A program made the position numbers and the translations under genes. This document shows, piece after piece, positions 11,932-23,153 of a stretch of 64,000 nucleotides of DNA. Under the pieces are notes generated by a model. The model searched no databases, had not been told where the DNA came from, and saw only the letters and a list, made by a program, of their open reading frames with translations. The DNA lies in assembly GCF_019175385.1 (NCBI RefSeq), contig NC_083344.1, positions 64,046,782 through 64,110,781 of the forward strand, read 5' to 3'. The stretch comes from Lycium barbarum (Eukaryota > Streptophyta > Magnoliopsida > Solanales > Solanaceae). Each line of letters starts with the position of its first letter. The first letter of the stretch is position 1.

Positions 11932-12286
11932 TGTTATATCCCATATTTCGTACATTCAAATATTTAAAGGAAGTCGTGGTAAGTTAAGGGCAAGACTATT
12001 TACCAAAATTATTTTAATGAACAAGTTGTTTATTAGTATGGTAATATTGTGAAAGGCTAGGGGCAAAATGGGAATTTCACAAAATATTCAAGAAGGTTCT
12101 TGAAGGGGCCATGTTGGCCGCGTAGCATAAAGGTATATGTCCACATTTTTATTTAATGGGGACTAATTATATATATGTGTGGACTAAAGCTTACATAAGA
12201 AGACAATTAGTCTTCTTTGTTAATTTTTAAGAAAGTTCAAGAAAAAGGAAGAAGGGGACATGTGTCCACCTTATGTTGGTAGAGCC

Positions 12287-12317
<31 letters not shown>

Positions 12318-14560
12318 TAATTGATGACCAAAATAAGGGCAACTCATCATTTTGACTCTAGAACACTGGAAAATAAAAGAAAGAGATATAGTAGTGTTCG
12401 GCCATGGCTCAAAAAAATTGAGGCCATGGAAAGTGATCAGGAAAAATTATTTCTTCTAGATTTTCTACTAAATGGAAGGCCCTTATTAACATGGAGTAGT
12501 TGTTGGAACAAGCAAATCATTCATTTGGGCAATTCATAAGCTTAGACGAATGAAGGAGTTAAGTGAAGAAGGTATGTATTCAATCTTCTTTCACATGTGT
12601 TAGGGGTGATTTGTGCATGTTATAGTATGTAGAAATGGATGAAATTCGTGAAATATGTGTATATGGGTTGTGGTCGAGTAGGGCCATGTTGGTAGAATGT
12701 GATGAATTAATTTTATTTAGTAGTTTGATTGTTGTTGTGGTAGATTCTACGATGTAAAATGAGGATTTAATGGTTGGAAATGAAGTTGTGATTTTTTGTG
12801 GATTATGGAAGAAGTTAGTGTGACATTAGTATGGTTACTTATATTTGTAGGAATGATATTGCCAATGTGTAGGTTGTAAATAAAATTCATGAATTTGGAA
12901 GTGAGACATGTGTTGGAAGATTGTAAGTTGGGTTGTTGTGGTTGAATTTGAAAGAAGAAAATAGGTTGTTATTGTTCTCGTTGAGTTTGGAAGGTCTCGG
13001 GTGAAGTAGTATGTTGATTGGGTCGTTTTGAATGTTATGTGAATTGAATTAAATATAAATGAAATACCGTTGAACTGTATGACAAAGGTTGTTAATGTTT
13101 GAATGTGTCTTGAATCGATTGTTGATGTTGCTGGTATGATTATTGGTATTGTTGTTGATAGTTTGGCCGAGTTTAATTCTCGGATTGTTGATTGATGAAC
13201 GAGTTAGATTGTCGGGGATGGTGTATTTACAGGGGAGATGCTGCCGAAATTTCGGCAGATCATAAGTGAATTTATTTGAAAGACTAAGACAAGTGTGTGT
13301 GACGATGAATCTAATGATTATGTAAATCTTCTTGAATGTAGACTAGCGATAACGAGCTTGGACAATTAAGCGTAGCTAATAGGACGTGGAGCAGGTATGT
13401 TAAGGCTCGTCCCTTTCTTTCAAGGCATGATTCCGATGCTATGATTTCATAATTGCTTCCATATTTTCCTTGTTTTCAAAAGTTAGATGTTTATGATTCC
13501 AAGGCATGATTCTCTTCCCGATAACTCGTAAACGTTTTTCCAAAGTGTCTATATGCTACCAAAACAGAGGTTTATGATTTTGTAAGCTCTTATGACAATA
13601 ACGATGGATATGTTTCACAATGATAATGATGATATCAAGGATGAGAATATTTCTATGATGACTATGACAAGAATGATTTTCGAAAAATGGCTTCTCAAAC
13701 GTTCGTAGAAGGTTCTGTACTTCAAATTCTTTGGGCTCTGCTGCATGCTGCTTAATATACATATGTATATGGGGAAGATGGGAAAAAGGGCCAGAGCGCT
13801 ATAGACGCTGGGATATGCACACGATACATGTATCTGTATATGACATGACATCATCCCGGACGCGGGACATATGTGGTTAAATAGATCGGCTGCCGACGCC
13901 TCGGCAACATGATATGTTCTATTTTGTATATATATAAACAAGAATGTTTTTCAAAGAGAGCTAAGCATGCATGGCATCCGCCCTAAGAGGCACTCACATG
14001 TACAGGTTACTCTTTTATCTTATGATATGCTCTATATTTTCATTCGGTTATTATTCATATTTACAACCCTCACTATGTTACTATTCATGCCTTACATACA
14101 CAGTACATTACTCGTACTGACCCCCCTTTCTTCGGGGGCTGCGTTTCATGCCGCGCAGGTGTATACGGATGAGTAAAGGACATTGCTAGAAGATTCTTCA
14201 GCTGGATTGGCGAACTCCACTTCATTTCGGAGTGTTGCCGAGTCAGAGTACATGTGTTATGATTTCTGATTAATGTTACAGACTTTGCAGACAGAGTCGT
14301 GGGCATAGAATGTCAGTTTGTAAGCGGCTCTATCAGCCGATGTGTCTTATAGTATTATGTTACAGATCCATTATGATTACAGACTATACTTGATTTGAGT
14401 ACGATGAAAGAAAAGTTTCTGAAAGCTTTACTATGTATTTCATTCTTATTCGATTTAAAGGTCCAAAGAGATTATGTATGTAATAAGAGTCAGCGGGTTC
14501 GCTCGGCTCTGAATATGGGGTCGGGTGCCCATCACACCCTAGTAAGATCGGGGTGTGACA
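11932..14560 (+). repeat. Right LTR of element A
   Basis: Starts TGTTATATCCCA and ends GGGTGTGACA. Compared with the left LTR it has a longer AT run at about 12285-12320, lacks about 150 bp near 13728, and has one rather than two copies of a CCCGGACGCGGGA word. It keeps the palindrome (13241-13258) and the hairpin (14121-14138). Confidence 0.93.
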
Positions 14561-14565
14561 GCTTC
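14561..14565. repeat. Target site duplication of element A, right copy (GCTTC)
   Basis: Exact match to 6547-6551. Confidence 0.95.
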
Positions 14566-15326
14566 AATTCCAATTTCGGAGGCTCTTCAATTGATAACTT
14601 TGGGTTTACCCCCATTGTCCTGTCTAAGTGCTCAAACTCGCCTCTCCGAATATAAATTCTTGCCATATCCAGATTCTGCACCATCTCAAATGCCATAGTG
14701 TCATCAAAAATATCATCCTCCACTACGGCTCTCTCCAATGGATCATGAAAAGTGATGAATGGTCTTCGGGTATCATCATTCAGAACAGTGATGGCGGACA
14801 GCTCCCCATAGATTGCAGGCATCTTCAAAGCTTGGTATGCATTGAAGACCTCCACTTTATCATGTACTCGCATGGTAAGATGCCCAGCAGCTACATCAAT
14901 AAGTGCTCTCCCTGTGGCCACGAATGGACGCCCCAAAATAAATGGGTCTTTCGGGTCTGGCTCAAAATCCAGTATCACAAAGTCAGCAGGAATTATCAAT
15001 GACCCTACTTGTACCAATACATCTTCAATAATGCCTTCGGGTCTTGCTAACGATCTGTCTGCCAACTGAAGAACTATAGTGGTTGGTTTGGACACTCCCA
15101 AACCTATTTTCCGAAAGATAGACGAAGGCATCAGATTTATACTTGCACCTAGGTCACAAAGTGCTCGAGCAACAACCTGTGTCCCAATAGAAATCTCAAT
15201 AGTGAAACTTCCGGGATCCTTCAATTTTGTGGGCAACCTGTTCTGAATACGAGAAGTGCACTCCTCAGTGAGTGCAACCGTGGCATACTCTGTGAAACGG
15301 CTCTTATTTGCTACAATATCTTTGAT
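14566..15326 (-). pseudogene. Athila protease
   Basis: The frame continues that of gag after one stop codon (15327-15329), so gag and protease were one ORF. The aspartic protease active site is ALCDLGASINLMP, the DLGA form typical of Athila elements instead of D(S/T)G. A flap-like FILGRPFVATG motif follows, then the linker toward RT, cut by element A after ELK. The enzyme would release gag and pol proteins inside the particle. The open frame itself begins at 15236 and runs a few codons into the LTR of element A. The active site is intact, but the chain is cut off before RT. Confidence 0.85.
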
Positions 15327-16991
15327 CTACTTAGCATACTTTGGAATACCCTGTAGCATATCGACCAAGTGGACGTTCACGTTTACCTGCTTAAGAAAAT
15401 CAAGAAACTTCTTATAAGTAGCCTCTTCTTTTTGTCTTGCCAGACGTTGAGGGAATGGAGGCGGTGGCTTTGCAACCACGGCCTGTGGCTGTTTTGATCC
15501 TGATTCCTCAACAACCTTCCCTTTTTCACTCGTTTCTGTGGCAATCTTCTCTTTTTCAGCCTCTCCTCGACCAGCTTTCTTTGTAGTTACTTCCTCTAGC
15601 TCTCGCCCATTTCGCAGAGTTACATCATTGCAAGGCTTGGGATTCATATCTGTGTCACTTGGAAGTCCTCCAGGTGGTCTAGTATTTTGAGCACCAGCTA
15701 TGTGTCCCATCTGTCTCTCTAAATTCCGTATAGCCAAATCGCGATTCTGATTATCTGCTATCAACTTCTGCTGATCTATCATCATCTTCTGCATGTCACC
15801 CATCATCTTTTTCATCATCTCTTCCATACTGTTTGTGGGAGCTTGGGGAGTAGGTGCTGACTGATAGTTCTGCTTCTGATGACCTGAGTTGTCACTCCAC
15901 TTCAAATTCGGATGGTTCCTCCAATTTGAGTTGTAGGAATTTCCATACTGATTGTTGTTTCCTTGCCCCTTGCCTGCATTACCCACAAAGTAAATGGATG
16001 CGGGATTTGCAGGGCACTCATCACTGTTATGACCCTCTCCGCAGATATCACATAAGGCTATGGCTTGCTGCACTGCATGCACCTGTGGTGGCGCTTGTGC
16101 CACAGCTAACTTCCTGAGTTCGGTGTGCATGGCATCAATCTGTGCTGATAATGTTGTAAAATTGTCTACTTCATAGACACCCGATGCTTTCCTAACTGAA
16201 CTGCTAGCTGCGTCATCCTGCAAGTCTGGAGTGCTCTGAGTAAACCTGTTCAATAGTGTGAATAGTTCTTCATAGCTTAGATCGAGATCCTGCTCTCCTG
16301 CAGCAGTGTCCAGTGATGACTTATGTTGGGCATCCAGACTCTCAATAAATGTGTGTGCCAGAACTTCATTCATCTGATGGTGATGAGGGCAATCTCTGAG
16401 AAGACCTTTAAACCTCTCCCAGGCCTGATAGAAATTTTCTCCTTGTTTCTGCATGAATGACATGATCTCTCTTCGGAGGCGAGCAGTCTTTGCTGGTGGA
16501 AAGAACCTTGTCAAGAATTTCATTTCCAAATCATCCCACGTAGTGATAGAATTGGCGGGCTCTGCTAATAACCAGTTACTTGCATTCCCCAATATAGAGA
16601 AGGGGAACAGTGTCAGTCGAACATATTCTTTCGTGACCCTTCTAGTGGCAAAAGTATCCACAATCTGCAGAAAGGTATGGATGTGACGCTGAGGATCCTC
16701 ATGTGACATTCCCGTGAATTGGCCACTAGAGTGAAGAAGTTGAATCATAGCATGCTTCAGCTCAAAGTGCCCTTCGATGGTGGGCTTGACAATGCTTGAA
16801 GTGACATCTGCCACCCGAGGCACTGCAACCTCTCTCACTTTCGCCGGTTGATGATTAGCCATGACCACAGGTACTTCTGCGACAGCCTGTGGGTTCTGCA
16901 ATAAGTTCAAATCTCTCCTACGCCGATTGAAAGTCTGTTTAGGCTCAGGATCGAATTCCTCAAGATTGTTTTGACTCGCAGTCCTTCGCAT
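15327..16991 (-). CDS. Athila gag (capsid and nucleocapsid)
   Basis: One open frame of 554 residues starting MRRTASQNN, 105 bp after the primer site. Residues about 80-260 form the retrotransposon gag/capsid domain, with FPFSILGNASNWL and FYQAWERFKGLLRDCPHH motifs. A single zinc knuckle CDICGEGHNSDEC (CX2CX4HX4C) near residue 315 would bind the element RNA. An Asn/Gln-rich linker and a Met/Lys-rich predicted coiled coil (EEMMKKMMGDMQKMM) follow. The C-terminal region is Lys/Glu rich and leads into protease after a TAG stop. This is the best preserved ORF of the element. Whether the stop is damage or a readthrough site cannot be told here; damage is more likely given the other lesions. Confidence 0.88.
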   Translation of the reverse strand: MRRTASQNNLEEFDPEPKQTFNRRRRDLNLLQNPQAVAEVPVVMANHQPAKVREVAVPRVADVTSSIVKPTIEGHFELKHAMIQLLHSSGQFTGMSHEDPQRHIHTFLQIVDTFATRRVTKEYVRLTLFPFSILGNASNWLLAEPANSITTWDDLEMKFLTRFFPPAKTARLRREIMSFMQKQGENFYQAWERFKGLLRDCPHHHQMNEVLAHTFIESLDAQHKSSLDTAAGEQDLDLSYEELFTLLNRFTQSTPDLQDDAASSSVRKASGVYEVDNFTTLSAQIDAMHTELRKLAVAQAPPQVHAVQQAIALCDICGEGHNSDECPANPASIYFVGNAGKGQGNNNQYGNSYNSNWRNHPNLKWSDNSGHQKQNYQSAPTPQAPTNSMEEMMKKMMGDMQKMMIDQQKLIADNQNRDLAIRNLERQMGHIAGAQNTRPPGGLPSDTDMNPKPCNDVTLRNGRELEEVTTKKAGRGEAEKEKIATETSEKGKVVEESGSKQPQAVVAKPPPPFPQRLARQKEEATYKKFLDFLKQVNVNVHLVDMLQGIPKYAK

Positions 16992-17096
16992 TCGAGTAAA
17001 GTATCTGAAATCAGGAAAAAGCTAAGATCAAGACGTTAACACTTGGATAAAATGAAGCAATAAAATTTATTATGGAAAAAGTAATTGATTTCTAAG
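16992..17096 (-). other. Athila leader between primer site and gag
   Basis: Short untranslated leader, AT rich, no motif recognised. Confidence 0.6.
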
Positions 17097-17114
17097 TCCC
17101 CGGCAACGACGCCA
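17097..17114 (-). promoter_or_regulatory. Primer binding site of the Athila element
   Basis: Minus strand reads TGGCGTCGTTGCCGGGGA, close to the tRNA-Asp-complementary site usual for Athila/Tat elements, with one difference from the form I remember. It lies six bases from the LTR end. Confidence 0.85.
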
Positions 17115-17120
17115 AAAACT

Positions 17121-18478
17121 TGTTGCGTCCAAATATACACGCAACTGTACGTGGTCGTACAAGTAATAAAGTGATTATGTAAAATCGGATGTCGAACCCA
17201 CAGAGACTTATGACTAATATTTCACGAGAATAAACTATTGCTTACTATCTATGCAAGTGAAGAATAAAAGTGTTGGTTCTTTTATAACTAAATACTGTAA
17301 TGTAATTAACTACTAATGTAAAATAGGACTTGTACTTAGAACGTGATTAAGAATGGCTTTTATCAAGATTTTAGAAGTATTCCAGGGTCGTGGTTGGTTC
17401 ACCAATCCTATTGAGTCAATCAAGTATCTCAACTTAGCAACTTTGTTCACAATAGCTAATCAACTGGATTAGTAATCTTGTAGTATTCTTCCGAACCACT
17501 ACTAGCCGATTCAAGATAAATCGCCTCCTATATTCCTATGGTATTGACCTATCAAGAATGCAATAAGAGCACGATATATAATTGATTGTGGTAACTAAGT
17601 ATATTCATATCCTAGTCACAAATCCTAGCCCAACTCTAGGGATATTCAGATCACAATCTCATTACTTCTTCTCCAAACGAACGTGTTTCCCAAGCACATA
17701 TATCAATGAGTAGATAGAACTCAACTGTTGCGCAGACAATCAAGAGATTAAACACAGAAGCAATGAAGAAATTGCATACAAACAAGCTACTAAGATTGAA
17801 ATACTTGTCAAATATCAATATTCATGGCTACGCCACAACCCCAGAATTTAGGTGTTTAGTTACACATGATTCGATAAGCCAAAGAAGAATTCATCATCAC
17901 TTAGGGTTTTGATGTAAAGAAAAACAAGAGACGAGGAATAAAACCTAGAGAGAGTTTCACAATTCTCAAAAAGTCATCCCAGCTGCCCTTCTAATGTTAA
18001 AATGGCTATTTATATGCTAGGGTAAACATGGGATAAGTTGGCCCAATCCCGATCTGAATAGGATAACTGACGCCACTTGTGCGCTTGCTGTGCGTCATAT
18101 GGCCAGCGCATGACTTCCTTTTTTGTGCTTCTTGTGCGGCGCATGACTAACGCATGGTCTGTCTGAGATTCAGGAATGGTGTTTTTGTGCGCTGGTTGTG
18201 CGGTGCATGGCCAGCGCATGAGACCCTTCAGTGGTCTGATTTTTTTGCCTTCAAGTTCTGGAACTTCCTTCGCAGCATTCCATCGACGTACACAGCCTCA
18301 GAATCACTTATTTCTGCCCGGAATACCCTTCGTTGGTCCTTGTTGTACCTATTCATATAAACATACCAACATAAGCTCATATACAACAATTCACATTAAA
18401 AACTGCGATGAAAGCGCTAAGAAGTAAAGTGTAAATGACACTAAATGTAGATATTTGTGCCAAATATCAATATTGACA
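17121..18478 (-). repeat. Athila 5' LTR
   Basis: In the element's orientation it starts TGTCAATATTGATATTTGG at 18478 and ends GCAACA at 17121, 1358 bp. A TATA box (TATAAATA) lies at 18014-18007. Just upstream of it, 18222-18068 holds clustered CATGCGC/GCGCATG-type words. A CCCACAGAGACTTATGAC stretch (17197-17214) is typical near the 3' end of such LTRs. Confidence 0.9.
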
Positions 18479-19299
18479 AGCATGATTATGTTTCAAAGGC
18501 AAGTGTTTTGGTATTCTGAACATTGAACTTGTTTCATGTACTCCTTATTTCAGATATGCTCCTTTTACTGTATTTCCCGCTTTACATGCTTAGTACATAT
18601 TCCGTACTGACCCCCTTTCCTCGGGGGCTGCGTTTCATGCCTGCAGGTATAGATACTCGCTTTGGTGAGCTGCCAGCTTAGGACTTCCCTTCTGCTATCT
18701 TGGAGGGCTCCGTTGTTCCGGAGCCCAGATTTGGTATAGATCCTTTTTGATCTAAATATATATATATGTTGTCTAAGGGTACGACGGGGCCCTGTCCCGT
18801 CATATTTCATTGTTGAAACTCTTAGCGGTCTGTAGACATGTATGTGGGTTGTATTTCGATGGGATCAGTTGTGTGTATGATCAGTACGCGTGGTCTATCG
18901 TTGTAGCAGCCTTGCCGGCTTGCATATGTTGTCATGTTGTGGTAGCAGCCTTGTCGGCTTACTTGTGTTATTGTTGCGTAGTGGCAGCCTTGTCGGCTTA
19001 CTTGTGTTATTGTTGCGTAGTGGCAGCCTTGTCGGCTGGCATATATATATAGTTGGGACGTTCCCACATGTTATGACAGCCTTGTTGGGGTACGTACTGC
19101 GTTATCTGTTGATAGTTGTGACTCCTCAGGAGACAGGTTGCGGCACATATTTATACTTTTATGTGACAGCTCCGAGATTATGGTTTGGCCTTCATAAGTT
19201 CCATGCTATGTTTGTGTTGATTGATCATATAGCTAACAGGTGTGTATACGGGTGTCCATCTCGGGCACCAGTCATGGCCTACGGGGTTGGGTCGTGACA
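18479..19299 (+). repeat. 5' LTR remnant of element B
   Basis: Truncated on the left by the Athila insertion. Contains a CCCCC/GGGGG hairpin (18611-18627), the GACGGG/CCCGTC hairpin (18783-18801), a 39-bp tandem repeat, and the end GGGTTGGGTCGTGACA. Confidence 0.85.
18903..19040 (+). repeat. 39-bp tandem repeat in LTR, 3.5 copies
   Basis: Units start at 18903, 18942, 18981 and 19020, each opening GT(A/G)GCAGCCTTG. The period is exactly 39. The 3' LTR does not carry this array. Confidence 0.85.
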
Positions 19300-19303
19300 A
19301 AAG

Positions 19304-19315
19304 TGGTATCAGAGC
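19304..19315 (+). promoter_or_regulatory. Primer binding site of element B
   Basis: TGGTATCAGAGC, complementary to initiator-Met tRNA, four bases after the LTR. Confidence 0.92.
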
Positions 19316-19356
19316 GGTTCATCCTTGTAGTGTCTACAGACCGTGGCTAGTAGGGT

Positions 19357-19396
19357 CTTGTTTATCGGTGTGTTGTGCACCACATCTATAAACAGG
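19357..19396 (+). promoter_or_regulatory. Leader hairpin of element B
   Basis: CTTGTTTAT pairs with ATAAACAGG, one pair being G-U. Same position and loop length as in A and C. Confidence 0.6.
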
Positions 19397-19491
19397 AAGC
19401 TACAGGACATTTAGGATGTCATCTTTCCTTCTTATCTTAGATCGTGCGATAGAGCTATATTATCAGGAAAATCCCATTCTAACAGACTACT

Positions 19492-19848
19492 ATGTTTACA
19501 GCTATGCCTCCGAAGAAAGCAACAGCTGCCCAGAACGGCAAATCGATAGCAGGGAATACTAGCCAGACACATAGACTTACCAGAGCTCGTGGCCAGTCTA
19601 TGCCTGAGGTTGGGTTCCAGTCCGCGAGTTCTGCTACATCGTCACCTCCAGAGGAACCCAGAATAGCGATACCTCCAGGTCAGGGGGCGGCTCCACCGCC
19701 AGCTCCCGAATTCTCAGCACCTGAGCCTCCAGCTCCTCAGCCAGGGGCGGAGGATAGAGCTAGTAGGGATGCAGTTCAGTGGTTGACTAGATTAGTGGCA
19801 GGACAGGCTCGCAGACAAGGACTAGGGGTTGATAAGACTGTTCTGTAA
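19492..19848 (+). pseudogene. Gag N-terminal fragment of element B
   Basis: 118 residues; the likely true start is the second Met (19504, MPPKKATAAQ), as in related gag proteins. The fragment has a basic start and a Pro/Ala-rich linker. It ends with DAVQWLTRLVAGQARRQG, the beginning of the capsid domain. It then runs into protease sequence in another frame. Most of the capsid, the whole zinc knuckle and the protease active site are missing, so one deletion near 19835 removed roughly a kilobase of gag-pro. Element D keeps the missing knuckle and active site, which supports this reading. No particle could be built from this copy. Confidence 0.8.
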
Positions 19849-21845
19849 TTATATGCGGCCGAGACACTAAGGCAGATCTGGTGGAGTTAGATATGATCGA
19901 GTTCGATGTTATTATGGGTATGGACTGGCTAGCTTCCTGTTATGCTAATGTTGACTGCCAAAATAAGGTAGTTCGTTTCCAGTTTCCCGGGGAGCCAGTT
20001 ATAGAATGGGCCGGTAATACAGGATCGCCGAAAGGTAAGTTTATTTCATACCTTAAGGCGAAGAAAATGATCAGAAAGGGTTATTTTTATCATCTGGTTC
20101 GGGTACAAGACTTGACAGCAGAAACGCCGACTCTTCAGTCAGTTCCCGTGGTTAATGAATTTCCGGATGTATTCCCAGATGAGCTTCCAGGCCTTCCTCC
20201 AGAGCAGGAGATAGATTTTACTATTGATTTGCTTCCAGATACTCAGCCGATATCTATTCCCCCGTACAGAATGGCACCGGCAGAATTGAAAGAACTGAAA
20301 GAGCAGTTGAAGGATCTGTTAGAAAAAGGCTTTATCAGGCCCAGTACTTCGCCTTGGGGAGCCCCGGTATTATTTGTGCGTAAGAAAGACGGGTCGCTGC
20401 GTATGTGTATTGATTATCGGCAGCTGAATAAGGTAACTATAAAGAATAAATACCCCCTCCCCAGAATTGATGACTTGTTTGATCAGTTGCAGGGCGCCAA
20501 ATATTTTTCGAAGATATATCTTCGGTCAGGCTATCATCAGGTACGGGTACGAGAGGCTGATATTCCTAATACAGCATTCCGGACTAGATATGGGCATTTT
20601 GAATTCAGAGTTATGTCTTTTGGGCTGACTAATGCTCCTGCGGTATTCATGGATTTAATGAACCGGGTATTCAGGCCGTTCTTAGACATGTTCGTAATTG
20701 TATTTATCGATGATATCCTGGTTTATTCTCGGTCCGAGGCAGAGCAAGCAGATCATCTGAGAGCGGTACTTGGGGTACTTCGGCATCGGAAATTATATGC
20801 AAAATTTTCTAAATGTGAATTCTGGCTGGCTTCAGTGGCATTTCTGGGGCATATTATTGCAGCTGATGGTGTCCGGGTGGATACACAGAAGATTGAGGCC
20901 GTGAAAAATTGGCCCAGACCCACGACGCCCACAGAGGTACGTAGTTTCCTGGGGTTAGCAGGCTATTACAGAAGATTTGTGGAAACGTTTGCTTCGATTT
21001 CAGCGCCTTTGACAAGGCTAACTCAGAAGGGAGCCAAGTTCCAGTGGACTGATGCTTGTGAACGAAACTTCCAGTTGCTGAAAGAGAAGCTGACTACAGC
21101 CCCAGTTCTGACTCTTCCAGAGGGACCCGATGGATATGTTATTTATTGTGACGCTTCTGGCGTGGGATTGGGCTGTGTATTGATGCAGCACGGTAGAGTT
21201 ATAGCTTATGCTTCTCGGCAATTGAAAAAGCATGAAAAGAATTATCCTACTCACGATCTGGAGCTTGCAGCGGTGATCCATGCCCTGAAGATATGGAGAC
21301 ATTATTTATATGGCGTTCATGTTGATATCTATACAGATCATAAGAGTCTCCAGTATATTTTCAGACAGAAAGAGCTTAATTTGCGGCAGCGGAGGTGGCC
21401 GGAGCTCCTGAAGGATTATGATGTGGATATTCTGTATCATCCGGGAAAGGCTAATGTTATGGCAGATGCGCTTAGCTGGAAATCTATGGGCAGCTTGGCA
21501 GATTTACAGCCGGACAGGAGAGAGATAGTGCGTGACCTTCATCAGTTGGCTATTCTTGGGGTTCGTCTGGCCGAATCTGGAGGTACACGGATTTTTGTCC
21601 GAGGGGTTTCTGAATCATCTATTAAGGAAGATATCAAACGGCATCAATATGAAGATCCTGTTTTGGCACGATACAGAGACACAGCCTATGATAAGGAGAA
21701 GACTCCGTTCGAGTTCACTCCGGACGGGACTTTATTATTCAGGGGCAGGTTGTGTGCGAGGCACATTATGCTCGCTATTCGGTCCATCCTGGGTCTACGA
21801 AGATGTACCATGATCTCCGATGCTTATACTGGTGGGATGGCATGA
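19838..21845 (+). pseudogene. Protease remnant, reverse transcriptase and RNase H of element B
   Basis: Open for 654 residues from the Met at 19881, with protease sequence readable back to about 19838. Order: the C-terminal half of protease ([10 protein letters not shown]) without its active-site Asp; a linker; RT from about residue 95; RNase H from about 400. RT shows [17 protein letters not shown] and the FIDD pair at residues 277-278. The first catalytic Asp, expected in [10 protein letters not shown], is Tyr at residue 213, so the enzyme should be dead although the frame is open. RNase H is seen by YCDASG (Asp near 424) and [12 protein letters not shown]. Near the end the frame shifts, close to 21745, and the last residues are not integrase. 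D carries a closely similar protein with the Asp intact. Confidence 0.88.
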
Positions 21846-23119
21846 AACGGGACATTGCAGAGTTCGTCGCCTAGTGTCCCAATTGTCAGCAGGTCAAGAT
21901 TGAACACCAGAAACCGGGTGGACTGTTGCAGGAAATGGAAATTCCGACGTGGAAGTGGGAGATCATTATTATGGACTTCATTACAGGGTTGCCTCGCACT
22001 CCACGGAAGTATGATTCCATCTGGGTTATTGTTGATAGGCTGACAAAATCAGCCCATTTTCTCCCCGTCAGGACTACTTATTCCGCCGAGGATTATGCCA
22101 GGCTTTATATTAAAGAAATAGTGAAGCTTCATGGAGTTCCTATATCTATTATCACTGACAGAGGTGCTCAGTTCACAGCGAACTTCTGGAGATCTTTTCA
22201 GGAAGGATTAGGGACCCAGCTGAGCCTGAGCACAGCTTTCCATCCTCAGAGTGACGGACAGGCCGAGCGCACTATCCAGACACTTGAAGATATGTTGCGG
22301 GCCTGCGTTATTGATTTCAGAGGCAGCTGGGAGGATCACTTGCCATTGATTGAATTTTCTTATAATAACAGCTACCATTCCAGCATCCAGATGGCTCCGT
22401 ACGAGGCTTTATATGGTAGGAAATGCAGGTCACCTATTGGCTGGTTTGATATTGGCGAGACAGAATTAATCGGCCCAGATATGGTCCAGCAGGCAGTTGA
22501 TAAGGTGAAACTTATCCGAGAGCGACTATTGGCAGCCCAGAGTCGACAGAAATCATACGCTGATAAACGGCGTCGTCCTTTGGAATTCCAGGTTGGTGAT
22601 TGGGTATTTTTGAAGGTATCGCCTATGAAAGGCGTGATGCGGTTCGGCAGAAAGGGTAAGCTCAGTCCGCGTTATATTGGGCCTTATCTGATTGTGCGAA
22701 AAATTGGTAATGTCGCATATGAGTTAGATCTGCCATCTGATTTGGAAGCGGTACATCCGGTATTCCATGTGTCTATGCTCCGCAAATGCATTGGTGATCC
22801 CTCCAGAATATTTCCTGCGGATGATATTCAGATGACGGAGCAGTTATCTTATGAGGAGCAGCTCGTAGCTATTTTGGACCGCCAGGTAAGAAAGATCCGG
22901 AACAAACATGTAGCCTCTGTTAAGGTGATGTGGCGGAACGATAATAGGGAGGAAATGACCTGGGAGGCCGAAGAGGAGATGAAGAAGAAATACCCTCATT
23001 TGTTCCCTATGCCCTCAGGTAATCTCGAATCTTTGTTAAATTCCATTTCAATAACGAATGTGCTGTCTATAAACAGAAACTCCCCCGGAGCCTTTTCAAA
23101 TCCTATAAGATTAATTTAA
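21744..23119 (+). pseudogene. Integrase with chromodomain of element B
   Basis: The H2C2 zinc region (21753-21890) is in a different frame from RNase H and has a TAG before CPNC, where CAG is expected. From 21926 a 397-residue frame is open. Its catalytic residues are Asp17 (MDFITGLP), Asp78 (ITDRGAQF) and Glu114 (GQAERT), with 35 residues between the last two. The GPYLIVRKIG and VHPVFHVSMLRK motifs follow. A chromodomain-like tail (VAILDRQVRKIRNK, VKVMWRN, EEMTWEAEEEMKKKYPHLF) ends near residue 360; such tails steer chromoviruses to marked heterochromatin. The final 30 residues are probably an extension past the usual stop. Confidence 0.88.
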
Positions 23120-23153
23120 CATTCGAGGACGAATGTTCTAAAGGGGGGGAGGA
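23118..23153 (+). promoter_or_regulatory. Inverted repeat and polypurine tract of element B
   Basis: AACATTCG-AGGA-CGAATGTT, then AAAGGGGGGGAGGA directly before the LTR. Confidence 0.85.

Larger units (their letters stand above)
6552..14560 (+). mobile_element. Element A: non-autonomous LTR retrotransposon (LARD-like)
   Basis: Complete 8.0 kb insertion with two LTRs (6552-9352 and 11932-14560), an initiator-Met primer site, a 2.58 kb internal region without coding capacity, and a 3' polypurine tract. The GCTTC target duplication flanks it. It splits the Athila polyprotein between protease and RT. The LTR ends, primer site and leader resemble Tekay/Del chromoviruses, so such an element is the likely source of proteins in trans. 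The LTRs differ by several indels, so the insertion is not recent. Confidence 0.95.
1..18478 (-). mobile_element. Athila-type Ty3/gypsy retrotransposon, left end off window
   Basis: Minus-strand element read from its 5' LTR (17121-18478) through a tRNA-Asp-like primer site, gag, protease, RT, RNase H, integrase and a third ORF. The 3' LTR is not in the window, because nothing in 1-948 matches the 5' LTR. Athila assignment rests on the DLGAS protease motif, the FLDGYSGY and FSVFG RT motifs, the primer-site type and the third ORF. It is interrupted by element A at 6552-14560. It inserted into a Tekay-type LTR whose remainder starts at 18479. Confidence 0.9.

Noticed and set aside
13556..13941. 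Short frames within the A LTRs, also at 8457-8968 and 14085-14306
   Set aside because: They cover AT-rich LTR sequence on both strands with no conserved protein features.
18903..19040. Possible CRISPR array
   Set aside because: Units are head-to-tail without spacers, in a plant LTR.
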